64,000 nucleotides of DNA from Romboutsia lituseburensis. GTDB lineage: Bacteria > Bacillota > Clostridia > Peptostreptococcales > Peptostreptococcaceae. Both the position numbers and the translations under genes were made by a program. Under the pieces are notes generated by a model. That model did no database searches. It had not been told where the DNA came from and saw only the letters and a list, made by a program, of their open reading frames with translations. Where the stretch lies: contig NZ_JANQBQ010000001.1 of the NCBI RefSeq assembly GCF_024723825.1, positions 3,038,001-3,102,000 on the forward strand. Reading direction: 5' to 3'. Below are positions 1 to 11,323 of the stretch, piece by piece; positions within the stretch are counted from its first letter, which is position 1, and the number at the start of each line of letters is the position of its first letter.

Positions 1-1807
<1,807 letters not shown>

Positions 1808-1941
1808 AAATAAACCTAAAGGTTTATATCGCCAACCAAATCATTATTATATATTTAATAAGGTAGATTTCGGTTGCTAAAATAAATGATTCAATCTAAA
1901 TGGTATACAGTTTTCAGAGTATTAACTCTAAAAATAAAGAT

Positions 1942-2062
<121 letters not shown>

Positions 2063-2155
2063 TCTTTTTTTATTGCAAATTTTGATAAATATAATTTCAA
2101 TCACCTTTTTCCTTTGATTAAAATATAATAAAATAAAGGAATTTGGGGTGAGCAC

Positions 2156-2608
2156 ATGCAAAAAGCATTTAATGTAGGAGAAAGATTATTCTTTGACGTA
2201 TTAATTATATGCCTTATTTCATTTGTATATTTTAAAATGGTTCCTATGAATAATATAACACTTTTTATAGGGAGTATAATTTGTTTAATATACTTTGGAA
2301 TAAATTTTTATATGGGATATAAAAATAATTTAAAAGCATCAGAAGCATTAATTGTTGGAATTATGGGGTGTGGAGTAGGTATATTTCTATCCTTTTTTGC
2401 AATCTATGTGCAAGTTGTGTTAAACTGTCCAAATACTGCAGTTTGGATCTTAATGCCGTATTTTATTTCAACAACACCAATTATTGATTTTTTTTATAAA
2501 GATATAACTATTTTATATGCATTTCAAATAATGTTAATTAATATATTATTGGTTATATCTGGATCATTAATTAAAAATATACTGAATAGATTAATCAATA
2601 AGTCTTAA
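2156..2608 (+). CDS. Hypothetical integral membrane protein (150 aa)
   Basis: I do not recognise this family. The ATG is preceded by GGGGTGAG at a good spacing. The protein is mostly hydrophobic, with likely membrane segments near residues 14-30, 34-53, 64-90, 95-115 and 118-142, and few charged residues outside short loops (for example GYKNNLKAS near 54-62). It sits alone just after the rRNA operon, on the same strand. Nothing in it suggests an enzyme. A small transport-accessory or structural membrane protein is possible, but no function can be assigned. Confidence 0.7.
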   Translation: MQKAFNVGERLFFDVLIICLISFVYFKMVPMNNITLFIGSIICLIYFGINFYMGYKNNLKASEALIVGIMGCGVGIFLSFFAIYVQVVLNCPNTAVWILMPYFISTTPIIDFFYKDITILYAFQIMLINILLVISGSLIKNILNRLINKS

Positions 2609-2658
2609 TACTTATAATAAGGTATAAAACTAGGTATTAAGAATGGGTTGGTGATTAT

Positions 2659-2841
2659 ATGTATGAAGTACAAATGAGATATATGGATTTTGAAATCAAT
2701 AAAGGTCCTTTTAGTTTTAGATGTGAAAAATTTAATATAATAAATAACTATTATAGATTTGAAAATATATTTATTGATGATTTTATAATAAGTTATTTAG
2801 AAGTTAATAATGAAGATATAGCTTTGATAAAAATAAATTAA
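2659..2841 (+). CDS. Hypothetical small protein (60 aa)
   Basis: A 60-residue protein with no recognised family. The start ATG follows GGGTTGGTGATTAT, a moderate ribosome-binding site. It is soluble in character, rich in Ile, Asn, Phe and acidic residues, with alternating hydrophobic residues suggesting a small beta-rich fold. It ends directly at an intrinsic terminator, which supports a real transcription unit with the upstream membrane gene. Confidence 0.6.
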   Translation: MYEVQMRYMDFEINKGPFSFRCEKFNIINNYYRFENIFIDDFIISYLEVNNEDIALIKIN

Positions 2842-2866
2842 GCAGCCCTAAAGGGCTGCATTTTTG
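2842..2866 (+). terminator. Intrinsic terminator after the small hypothetical gene
   Basis: GCAGCCCTA pairs with AGGGCTGC to form a strong GC-rich hairpin followed by TTTTT. It starts one base after the stop codon and separates this unit from the helicase/nuclease operon. Confidence 0.9.
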
Positions 2867-2891
2867 TATTAAAAAATCAATAAAATTATTA

Positions 2892-2900
2892 TGGTATAAT
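2892..2900 (+). promoter_or_regulatory. Extended -10 promoter candidate for the five-gene recombination operon
   Basis: TGGTATAAT is a perfect -10 with the extended TG element, about 95 bases before the first gene of the operon. No good -35 lies 17 bases upstream, which is usual for extended -10 promoters. The placement between a terminator and the gene supports it. Confidence 0.5.
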
Positions 2901-2995
2901 CATAATAAGGGCATCAATAAATATATAGCAATTAAATTCGCATATAATAATTTTATATTTATAAATACATATAAATTGAAGTAGAAAGGGTAAAT

Positions 2996-4885
2996 ATGAA
3001 AAAATTATTTAATGAAACAAATAACAAAAACAAGTTTTCTAAAGTTTTAAAATTATATCAACAATTATTAATAGACAGTAACTTTAGATCTAAAAATATA
3101 ATGCTTTTGGTACCTAATAATGCAACAAAATTAAATTATGAAAGTAAAATCCATTTTGAGTTTAGTGAAGAGTTAAATGTAACTACATATATTAGTTTTG
3201 TAAAAAAAGAGCTAATTAAATTTTGGCCAATAATTACTAACAAGTGTAATAAAATAAAAAAAGAAGTAGTATCGCCTACATTTATATCAAGTAGTTTAAC
3301 TGACTATATACTAAACAATAAGATAAAGCAAAAAAGAAATTTAGAAGGATATTTTGAAGACTTAACTTGTACAAATAAAAATATATCAATGAGTATAAGT
3401 ACTAATATAAATAAAGCAGCTTTAAGTTTAATAGATTTCAATACAATAGGAGAAAAAATTTATTTATCAAAGAAAAATAGAGATAGTATAATGAAATTTT
3501 CCTATAGTCAAATGAATGAAATAATAAATTATTATATAGATACTTTGCTACAAAGTGCAATGCTAGATAATTCTTTGAGTATTTATTTATATAATAAATA
3601 TCTTTTACAAAATGAATCATATATAGAATATTTAAAATTACAAATCGAATATTTAGTAGTAGAAAGTTTAGAAAGTTGCTCTACAGCAGAAGTAGATTTT
3701 GTAAATTTAGTTCAAGGTTATTCAGAAAATACTTATTTATTCTTTAATAAAACAAGAGATTATTCTGTTTTTAATAATATAGACATGGAGTATATACAAG
3801 AGAAACTAATAAATAAATATAAAGAAGATATGGATATAGTAAAACATAGTATAGAAATTGAGGATTTATTCTCACTAGATGCTAAATTAGAATTAAATGA
3901 TTCGAGTCAATTATATGGTGAGATGATAGATGAAGTATCGAATAAGATTATAAATCTTTATGAAAAAGGTATAGATTTGAATGATATAGCTATTATATCT
4001 CCTATAAATAATACTATATTAGATTATCAAATAACCAATAAATTAAAAGATAACAACATAGATGTATTTAATGTAAAGAAAGACAGAAAAATAATTGATT
4101 ATCCATACTCTAATGCTCTTTTAGTAGCAACTTGTATTTTCTATGAATACACGCAATATATAAAGGAAGAAGAGTATATAAGTTTTATAGAAATACTTTT
4201 AAATGTAAATAGAGTAAAAGCATTTAAAATATATAAAAACAAAGAAGAAAATGAAGATCTAAAGGAACTTTTAGATTATATAGAAAATAAAAAAGCTAAA
4301 GTATTAAAGATAAGTGAGTTTTTAATTCAATTTTACATAGATAAAATGCTTAATTTAAAATATGGTAGAGAAAATGTAAATATATGCAAGAATATAATAC
4401 ATGAAAGCGAAGTTTTTACTGATAATATTTCTAAATTAGGACTAGATTATGAAAAAGAGAAAGAGCAGATATTTATTGAGGCATTAAAAAGTTCAATAAA
4501 TGATTATTATGCTGTAGCAGAGTTACAACAATTAAGTGATTCAAATCAAGTAGTTATATCTACTCCGTACTCATATATATCATACAATATGGATAGGCCA
4601 ATTCAGATTTGGGTGGATATAGGTAGTAATGCATGGAATATGAAGATCGAAAAAGATATAAGTAATGTTATAGTACTTAGGAAATCATTTAAAGAAAATA
4701 AAATATATACAGACATAATGGAAGATCAGTATAAAAAGTATTATTTATACAATATGGTTTATAATTTACTTTTAGGAGCAAAAACTGTATATGCATATAA
4801 AAGTGAATATACAGTTAACGGATATATACAAGAAAGTATCTTGTACAGTTTAATATTAAAGATGTTAGATAAAGGGGATAAGTAG
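2996..4885 (+). CDS. AddB-like helicase-fold protein lacking Walker A and nuclease domain (629 aa)
   Basis: The sequence aligns by eye with the helicase half of AddB. ILLVPNN-type segment IMLLVPNN (near 35-42) mirrors ILLVPEQ of AddB, DIAIISPINN (about 333) mirrors its motif IV region DITITTRD, and VVISTPYSYIS (about 521) mirrors VLVSSVDRVK of motif V. The N-terminus has no GxGKT/S P-loop, and the protein ends before any nuclease or cysteine cluster. It is therefore probably an ATPase-dead scaffold or DNA-scanning subunit (inference). The start ATG has AAAGGGTAA upstream. Its stop codon is one base before the next start, so translation is likely coupled to the UvrD-type helicase. It could be a partner of the next two gene products in an AddAB-like complex. 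Confidence 0.72.
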   Translation: MKKLFNETNNKNKFSKVLKLYQQLLIDSNFRSKNIMLLVPNNATKLNYESKIHFEFSEELNVTTYISFVKKELIKFWPIITNKCNKIKKEVVSPTFISSSLTDYILNNKIKQKRNLEGYFEDLTCTNKNISMSISTNINKAALSLIDFNTIGEKIYLSKKNRDSIMKFSYSQMNEIINYYIDTLLQSAMLDNSLSIYLYNKYLLQNESYIEYLKLQIEYLVVESLESCSTAEVDFVNLVQGYSENTYLFFNKTRDYSVFNNIDMEYIQEKLINKYKEDMDIVKHSIEIEDLFSLDAKLELNDSSQLYGEMIDEVSNKIINLYEKGIDLNDIAIISPINNTILDYQITNKLKDNNIDVFNVKKDRKIIDYPYSNALLVATCIFYEYTQYIKEEEYISFIEILLNVNRVKAFKIYKNKEENEDLKELLDYIENKKAKVLKISEFLIQFYIDKMLNLKYGRENVNICKNIIHESEVFTDNISKLGLDYEKEKEQIFIEALKSSINDYYAVAELQQLSDSNQVVISTPYSYISYNMDRPIQIWVDIGSNAWNMKIEKDISNVIVLRKSFKENKIYTDIMEDQYKKYYLYNMVYNLLLGAKTVYAYKSEYTVNGYIQESILYSLILKMLDKGDK

Positions 4886-4886
4886 T

Positions 4887-7109
4887 ATGGTGAAAATAAA
4901 TTATAGAGAAGATCAATTACCAATAATATCATATGAAAGTGGAACTATGGCAGTTCCAGCAGTTCCCGGTGCGGGTAAAACTTTCATAGTTACTAATTTA
5001 GTAGCAAAATTGCTAAGGGAAAAAAAGCATGGCAATTCAAAAATATTGATACTTACCTATATGAATAGTGCTGTAAATAACTTTAAAGGACGAATAAAAA
5101 GTATATTGCAAGAAGAAGGAATAAAAGAAGAAAATTCATATGAAGTTATGACTATACATAGCTTAGCGGTAAAAATAATAAAAGAAAAACCTGAAGTAGT
5201 TATGTTAAATGAAGAGTTTAGTATTGCGGATGACTTGCAAAAAAATATTATACTAAATGAATGTATATATAAATTTAGAATGAATGGTGGAGAACGAGCT
5301 TTTCAATGGTTTTTAAAAGAGCAAAAAGATGGGCAGTGGCGAGATAGGATGGTGGATGCTTGGGAAAATGGATTCTATGATCTTATAGGAAATGCAATAG
5401 GAGATTTAAAGTATAAGGAAATTTCTCCAGAACAATTAGAAGATATTATATCAGTAGGGTATAAAGGAATACTAAAGATAGTACTACCTATATATAAGGA
5501 ATATGATAAAAAACTTAAACAAAATGGTCTATTAGATTATGATGATATATTGATACTTGCATATAGAGCACTAAGAATAGATGAAAATTTAAGAGCTAAG
5601 TTTCAAAATAAATATAGATATATATTTGAAGATGAGTGTCAAGATTCAAATGAAATACAAGGTAAAATTATTAAATTAATATGTCAAGAAAGTAATAATT
5701 TAGTTAGAGTCGGTGATATAAATCAAAGTATAACAGGTACGTTTTCATCATCAGATCCTAAATTTTTTAAAGAATTTATAATGGAAGCTGATAATTGCTA
5801 TAGAATGGATATGTCAAATAGAAGTTCAAAAGATATACTAGATTTAGCTAATAGGTTAGTTAGATATGTAACATCTGAATTTAAACAATCAGAATGTAGA
5901 GATGCTTTGGAAGATATGGAGATTAGAACTGTTCCAAGTGGAATGGGGTACAAAGAAAATCCTAACCCTGATGTATATAGTATAAATACAAAAAGATATC
6001 AAACTTGGTCAGATGAATTAAAGATGACTATCAAATATATAAAAGGAATAAAGAAAAAATATCCAGATAAAAGTATAGGTATTTTAGTACCATTTAATGA
6101 TCAAATAACACAAGTAGCGAAAGAATTAATGGAAGAAGGAATGGATTTTGAAGAACTAGGTCCAAATGCCTTAAGTAAAAGGAAGATATTGAATTATTTA
6201 TCTTATATAATTGATTTTTTAATAAACTGTGATGACATTGAAAAACTTATAGAGGTATTAGATAAAGTATTTATTCATAGTGATAATGAACAAGGTAAGA
6301 GTGATTTTATAGCAATACTTAGACAATATACTGTTGAAGATTTAATTTATGATAATGAGAAAATTAAAAACATAATAATAGATATTAGTAGCGATGTTTA
6401 TAAAGGATTTTTAAATGGTATAACTATTTTAAAAGAAATATTAGAATATTCTACAGTAAGACTAGATATATTACTATTGTTTATAGGTGATAAGTTAAAT
6501 TTAGAAAAAGAAGATAGGTCAATAATAGATTATTTAGCCTTTTATGTAAAATTTATATCAAATGATAATATAAACACAAATATAGTAGATGTATATAATT
6601 TATTATCTAATAATAAAAATAAAGTTTTTAATCATATAATTGAGGTTGCCTACGAGATGGATGGCTATGAACCTGAACCAGGAAGTATAACTATTTGTAA
6701 TTACCATAAGTCAAAGGGATTAGAGTGGGATTGTGTATTTTTATTAGGTTTAGTAGAATTTAATTTTCCTGATAATGTAAATCAAAAATTCCAGAGTGAT
6801 AAATGGTACTTAAAAGATAAATATAAAAATCCAGTAGCTGTAGTTAAGTCAGAAATAGAAGCTATCTTTACAGGTGAGCTAGCAATGAATTATATGTATA
6901 AAAGCAAAATAGATTTAATAAATGAAAAAATAAGATTACTATATGTTGGAATTACTAGAGCAAAAGAAATGCTTATATTATCATGTAGTGCATATAAAGA
7001 TAAAAGTGATATAGGAAAGAAAAATAAAGAACAAAGACCGTGTATATATATAAATGAGATTGAAAGATATATAAATCAAAGGAAAAAGGATGTAAATAAT
7101 AATGCATAA
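4887..7109 (+). CDS. UvrD/Rep-family superfamily 1 DNA helicase (740 aa)
   Basis: A complete SF1A helicase motif set is visible: Walker A VPGAGKT (26-32), Ia LTYMNSAV, II FEDECQD, III VGDINQS, IV-like MSNRSS, V CNYHKSKGLEWD, and VI LLYVGITRAKEM near the C-terminus. This predicts ATP-driven 3'-5' DNA translocation. Unlike AddA (1256 aa), it has no C-terminal RecB nuclease domain; a separate nuclease gene follows with an 8-base overlap. RBS AAAGGGGA precedes the ATG. Context suggests that it is the motor of a three-subunit AddAB-like machine. Stand-alone UvrD/PcrA function is less likely, because PcrA proteins do not usually sit in a nuclease operon. Confidence 0.88.
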   Translation: MVKINYREDQLPIISYESGTMAVPAVPGAGKTFIVTNLVAKLLREKKHGNSKILILTYMNSAVNNFKGRIKSILQEEGIKEENSYEVMTIHSLAVKIIKEKPEVVMLNEEFSIADDLQKNIILNECIYKFRMNGGERAFQWFLKEQKDGQWRDRMVDAWENGFYDLIGNAIGDLKYKEISPEQLEDIISVGYKGILKIVLPIYKEYDKKLKQNGLLDYDDILILAYRALRIDENLRAKFQNKYRYIFEDECQDSNEIQGKIIKLICQESNNLVRVGDINQSITGTFSSSDPKFFKEFIMEADNCYRMDMSNRSSKDILDLANRLVRYVTSEFKQSECRDALEDMEIRTVPSGMGYKENPNPDVYSINTKRYQTWSDELKMTIKYIKGIKKKYPDKSIGILVPFNDQITQVAKELMEEGMDFEELGPNALSKRKILNYLSYIIDFLINCDDIEKLIEVLDKVFIHSDNEQGKSDFIAILRQYTVEDLIYDNEKIKNIIIDISSDVYKGFLNGITILKEILEYSTVRLDILLLFIGDKLNLEKEDRSIIDYLAFYVKFISNDNINTNIVDVYNLLSNNKNKVFNHIIEVAYEMDGYEPEPGSITICNYHKSKGLEWDCVFLLGLVEFNFPDNVNQKFQSDKWYLKDKYKNPVAVVKSEIEAIFTGELAMNYMYKSKIDLINEKIRLLYVGITRAKEMLILSCSAYKDKSDIGKKNKEQRPCIYINEIERYINQRKKDVNNNA

Positions 7110-7881
7110 AAATTTAGAGAACTTTAAATATAGTCAAAACTCTATAAATACATATAAATCATGTCCTTTAAAATTTAAATATAAATATATTGAAAAAATA
7201 AATTGGAAACATGATGATTTAGAAAGTAGACAATATTATGAAAGTCTTAAAACAGGTACTGAATTTCATTTATTATGTGAAAGATATTTTAGTAATATAC
7301 CATTAGGCACAAATTCAAATACTAATTTAAACTTTATAAGATGGATAGAAAAAGTTAAAAAATTAGTACCAATATTACATGAAAATATATATTTACCAGA
7401 ATATGAAGTTAGCTATAATTTAAATGGAAATATAATTATAGCTAAATATGATTTATTAATAATAAAAGAAGATAGCATTGAAATTTGGGATTGGAAGACT
7501 GAGAATAAGAAAATAGATTATAAAAATGTTGAAAGTAGAATGCAGACAATAGTTTATATGTTTTTAGCAAAAGAAGTTGTTACTAAATTATTTAATTTAA
7601 GTATAGAGTTTAAAAATATAAAGATGAAGTATTATCAACCTGAATTTGATGAAGAAGAAATAACTATTTTATATAGTGAAGAAAAGTATAATCAAAGTAG
7701 AAATAAAATAATTTCATATATAGATACTATTAATTATACTAAATATGATGAAAATCAAGAAAATTGTAAATATGAATTAGTTAAAAATAAAAAGCATTGC
7801 ATATATTGTGAGTTTAATAAATTATGTAATAATCAAGACATAGACTACAGTATTTTAGAGGAGGAAGTTTATGGGTGTTAA
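7102..7881 (+). CDS. PD-(D/E)XK nuclease of RecB/AddB type with Fe-S cysteine cluster (259 aa)
   Basis: The N-terminus YSQNSINTYKSCPLKFKY resembles the start of the AddB nuclease domain, followed by GTEFH, the conserved His motif. The catalytic pattern is KYDLL, then WDWK (D-x-K) and QTIVY (RecB QxxxY). Cys21, Cys233, Cys236 and Cys242 (C...CxxCx5C) match the four-cysteine iron-sulfur staple of AddB. The protein is essentially an AddB nuclease domain on its own. It overlaps the helicase gene upstream and addB downstream (11 bases), which indicates translational coupling. It is probably a DNA exonuclease working with the two upstream products. Cas4-like exonucleases share this fold, but no CRISPR genes are present. 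Confidence 0.87.
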   Translation: MHKNLENFKYSQNSINTYKSCPLKFKYKYIEKINWKHDDLESRQYYESLKTGTEFHLLCERYFSNIPLGTNSNTNLNFIRWIEKVKKLVPILHENIYLPEYEVSYNLNGNIIIAKYDLLIIKEDSIEIWDWKTENKKIDYKNVESRMQTIVYMFLAKEVVTKLFNLSIEFKNIKMKYYQPEFDEEEITILYSEEKYNQSRNKIISYIDTINYTKYDENQENCKYELVKNKKHCIYCEFNKLCNNQDIDYSILEEEVYGC

Positions 7882-10800
7882 GTTTATATTAGGTAGGGGA
7901 GGTAGCGGAAAATCTACTTACATACTTAATGAAATAAAAAAAAGAGTACAAGACAATGAAACATCTCCTGTTATACTCCTAGTACCAGAACAGTATACAT
8001 TTGAGATGGAAAAAAGAATGAGTAAACTTTTTTTAGGAGAAGAAAAAGATAAATATTTAAGAGCCAGAGTTTTAAGTTTTAAAACTATGAGTAGTATTGT
8101 TTTTTCTCATGTAGGTGGATTAACTGATGTTAATATAAACTCAAGTGGTAATGCTATGATGACTTATAGAGCAATAGAAAAGGTAAGTGATAATTTAGAG
8201 ATATTCTCAAAATCTGCATCTCAATCTGGGTTTGTAAGTTCTATATCTGATATGATTTCAGAATTTAAGCAGTACAATATTAGTGCTGAAATGCTAGAAC
8301 ATATATCTTCTGATGTACATAGTGAGACTTTAAGTTTAAAGTTAAAGGATGTCAGTAAAATATATAAAGAATTTGAAGACCAGTTACATGAAAATTATGT
8401 TGATTCTCAAGATCTACTAAAATCATTAGCAGATAAATTAAGCTCGTGTGATTATTTTAATGATGCATATATTTATATAGATGAGTTTACAGGTTTTACA
8501 CCAAATCAGTATAGAGCTTTAAATAGTATATTTCATAAAGCGAAAGAAGTAAGTATATCTTTAACAGTAGATAATCCTATGAATATAAGTTATAACAAAG
8601 CAGATGCATTTTCAAGGACAAAGTTTACATATCAAAAACTTATAAAGTTGTGTAATGAAGAAGGTGTAAAGTTATATCCTCCAGTAAATTTAAATAGTGA
8701 TGTTATACCAAGATTTAAAGATAGTGAAGAACTTCAACATTTAGAAAAATATTATCATTCATATCCGTATAAGGTTTATGATAAGCCAACTACAAATATA
8801 AAAATAAAAGAGTTTAATAATTTATATTCAGAAGTTGAAGAAATAGCTAAGGAGATAGTAAATTTAGTTAGAGATAAAAATGTTAGATATAGAGATATAA
8901 CTATAACTACAAGAGATTTAAATAAATATGACTTTTTAGTTCATTCAATATTTAATGAGTATGAAATACCAAACTTTATAGATAAAAAAAGAGAAGCTAA
9001 AAGTAACCCAATAATAGTACTTATAATATCAGCTTTAGAAATGAGAAATAGAAGATATAGTTATGAAACTATGTTTAGATATTTAAAAAGTGGGCTTATA
9101 GGAATAAGTAATGAGGATATAAGTTTATTAGAAAATTATGTTCTAGCTAATGGAATAAAGGGTAAAAAATGGTTTGAAGAAACATGGGAATACCGAATAA
9201 ATCATAATATTTCAGCAGAAGAAAAAGAAGAAGAAATTGAAGTAAGACAAAAAGTAAATGAAATAAAAAATAGAGTGCTACAACCTATAATAAAATTACA
9301 AGAAAAAATAGTTGGAAAAAATAAAGTAAAAGATATTTGCACATATATATATGAATTTTTAATAGATATAGATATGCCATTAACTATAGAAAATTTAATA
9401 ATGAACTTTAAAGGTAAAGGTGTGTTAGATGTAGCAAATCAGTATTCTCAGGTATGGGATATAGTTGTAGATATATTTGATCAAATGGTTGAAATAATGG
9501 GGGAAGAGAAAGTATCCTTAGATAAATTTATTAAACTTATAAGTTTAGGATTTGATGAATATGAATTAGGACTAGTTCCTCCTAGTATTGATCAGGTACT
9601 TGTAAGTAGTGTAGATAGAGTTAAAAATCCTAATACAAAATATTTATATTTAATAGGAACAACTGATGGAACATTTCCACTTATAGCAAAGGATAGTGGT
9701 CTATTAAGTGATAGCGATAGAGAAAACTTAGGTAAAAATGGTGTAGAAGTTGATATAGATAGTAAGACTAAAACATTTGAAGAACAATATTTAGTGTATA
9801 AAGCCTTAACATCAACAAGTGAAAATTTAATAGTTACATACCCAATTGCTGATCATGAAGGAAAAACAGTTAGACCTTCAGTAATTATATCAAGGCTTAA
9901 AAAGATATTCCCAAACATTGATAATCAAAGTTATTTAGTAGACATAGAAGCTAAGACAGATGAAGAAATAATAGATAAGATAACTGTTAAATCTCCAACA
10001 TTTAATGAATTAATAAAAGAAATAAAAGAATGTGATGATGGAAAAGAAATAAATAACATTTGGCTAGATGTATATAGATACTATTTAAATGATAATGGGT
10101 ATAGTGATATAGCTAAAAAAGTAATAAGTGGATTAAATTATACTAATCAAGTTCAAAGGGTAGAGGAACAAAAAATAAGAAGCTTATATGACACTAACTT
10201 AAGTGTATCTAGATTAGAACGATATGCTCAATGTCCATTTGCATATTTTATTCAATATGGTTTAAAAGCAAAAGAAAGGAAAGAATATTCTTTTACTGCG
10301 CCAGATTTAGGAACATTTATACATAATATTTTGGATAGATTTTCAAAGCAACTAATTATAGATAGTTTAGACTGGAGAGATATAGATTATAACTACATCT
10401 CAGATAGAGTATCACAAATAGTAGATGATATAGTAGGAAAAATACCTGGATATATACTAGAAAGTTCAGAAAGATATAAGTATTTAGCGCATAGATTAAA
10501 AAATATGCTTATATCAGCCATAAGTATAATTAGTGAACAAATAAGACAGGGTGAATTTGAGCCAGTGGATTATGAAGTTGATTTTGGAGTAAAAGGTAAA
10601 TATCCTCCTATAAAGATAATTTTACAAAGTGGAGAAGAAATAAATCTAAGAGGACAAATTGATAGGATAGACGAGTATGATAGCGAAAATGGAAAATATA
10701 TAAGAATAATAGATTATAAATCTGGAAAAAAAGATTTAAGCTTAACTGATATTTATCATGGACTTCAGTTGCAACTATTAGTATATTTAGATGCTATCCT

Positions 10801-11323
10801 AGAAAGTGGAGCCTTAAGGGGTGAAGATGTAAATCCAGCCGCAATACTATATTCTAGGATTGATGATCCAATAGCTAAGTTTGATGAAAATAAAGACGAT
10901 GAAGAAATAAGAGAAGACATATTAAAAAGTTTAAAAATGCAAGGTCTTTTAATTAAAGATTCAGATATAATTAAACAAATGGACAAGTCGTTGGCAACAG
11001 GTGAAAGAAGTACATCATTAATAATACCTGCAAACTTAAATAAAGATGGAACATTAGGTAGATACACTAAAGGTGTTACTAAAGAAGAATTCGATATTAT
11101 AAGAAAATATGTTAAAGGTATTATAAAAGATATATGTGAAGATATGCTTGGTGGAAATATAAGTATATCACCATATAAAAATAAAGATCAGAATTCTTGT
11201 GCTTTTTGCAATTATTCAGCCATATGCCAATTTGATACTACCTTAAAAGATAATAAATATAAAATTATAAATAAAAAAAGTGATGATGATATAATAACTC
11301 AAATGAGAGAAGAGGTGAAATAA
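7871..11323 (+). CDS. addB: ATP-dependent helicase/nuclease subunit B (AddB)
   Basis: AddB pairs with AddA to resect double-strand breaks and load RecA after Chi recognition. Walker A GRGGSGKST (8-16) is intact. The C-terminal nuclease has IIDYKSG (Asp948 region) and the Fe-S cysteines Cys788, Cys1110, Cys1113 and Cys1119 (CAFCNYSAIC). The length of 1150 aa is normal for Firmicutes AddB. RBS GAGGAGGAA lies inside the end of the upstream nuclease gene. The stop overlaps the addA start by one base (TAATG), so the two subunits are probably made in equal amounts. Confidence 0.96.
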   Translation: MGVKFILGRGGSGKSTYILNEIKKRVQDNETSPVILLVPEQYTFEMEKRMSKLFLGEEKDKYLRARVLSFKTMSSIVFSHVGGLTDVNINSSGNAMMTYRAIEKVSDNLEIFSKSASQSGFVSSISDMISEFKQYNISAEMLEHISSDVHSETLSLKLKDVSKIYKEFEDQLHENYVDSQDLLKSLADKLSSCDYFNDAYIYIDEFTGFTPNQYRALNSIFHKAKEVSISLTVDNPMNISYNKADAFSRTKFTYQKLIKLCNEEGVKLYPPVNLNSDVIPRFKDSEELQHLEKYYHSYPYKVYDKPTTNIKIKEFNNLYSEVEEIAKEIVNLVRDKNVRYRDITITTRDLNKYDFLVHSIFNEYEIPNFIDKKREAKSNPIIVLIISALEMRNRRYSYETMFRYLKSGLIGISNEDISLLENYVLANGIKGKKWFEETWEYRINHNISAEEKEEEIEVRQKVNEIKNRVLQPIIKLQEKIVGKNKVKDICTYIYEFLIDIDMPLTIENLIMNFKGKGVLDVANQYSQVWDIVVDIFDQMVEIMGEEKVSLDKFIKLISLGFDEYELGLVPPSIDQVLVSSVDRVKNPNTKYLYLIGTTDGTFPLIAKDSGLLSDSDRENLGKNGVEVDIDSKTKTFEEQYLVYKALTSTSENLIVTYPIADHEGKTVRPSVIISRLKKIFPNIDNQSYLVDIEAKTDEEIIDKITVKSPTFNELIKEIKECDDGKEINNIWLDVYRYYLNDNGYSDIAKKVISGLNYTNQVQRVEEQKIRSLYDTNLSVSRLERYAQCPFAYFIQYGLKAKERKEYSFTAPDLGTFIHNILDRFSKQLIIDSLDWRDIDYNYISDRVSQIVDDIVGKIPGYILESSERYKYLAHRLKNMLISAISIISEQIRQGEFEPVDYEVDFGVKGKYPPIKIILQSGEEINLRGQIDRIDEYDSENGKYIRIIDYKSGKKDLSLTDIYHGLQLQLLVYLDAILESGALRGEDVNPAAILYSRIDDPIAKFDENKDDEEIREDILKSLKMQGLLIKDSDIIKQMDKSLATGERSTSLIIPANLNKDGTLGRYTKGVTKEEFDIIRKYVKGIIKDICEDMLGGNISISPYKNKDQNSCAFCNYSAICQFDTTLKDNKYKIINKKSDDDIITQMREEVK

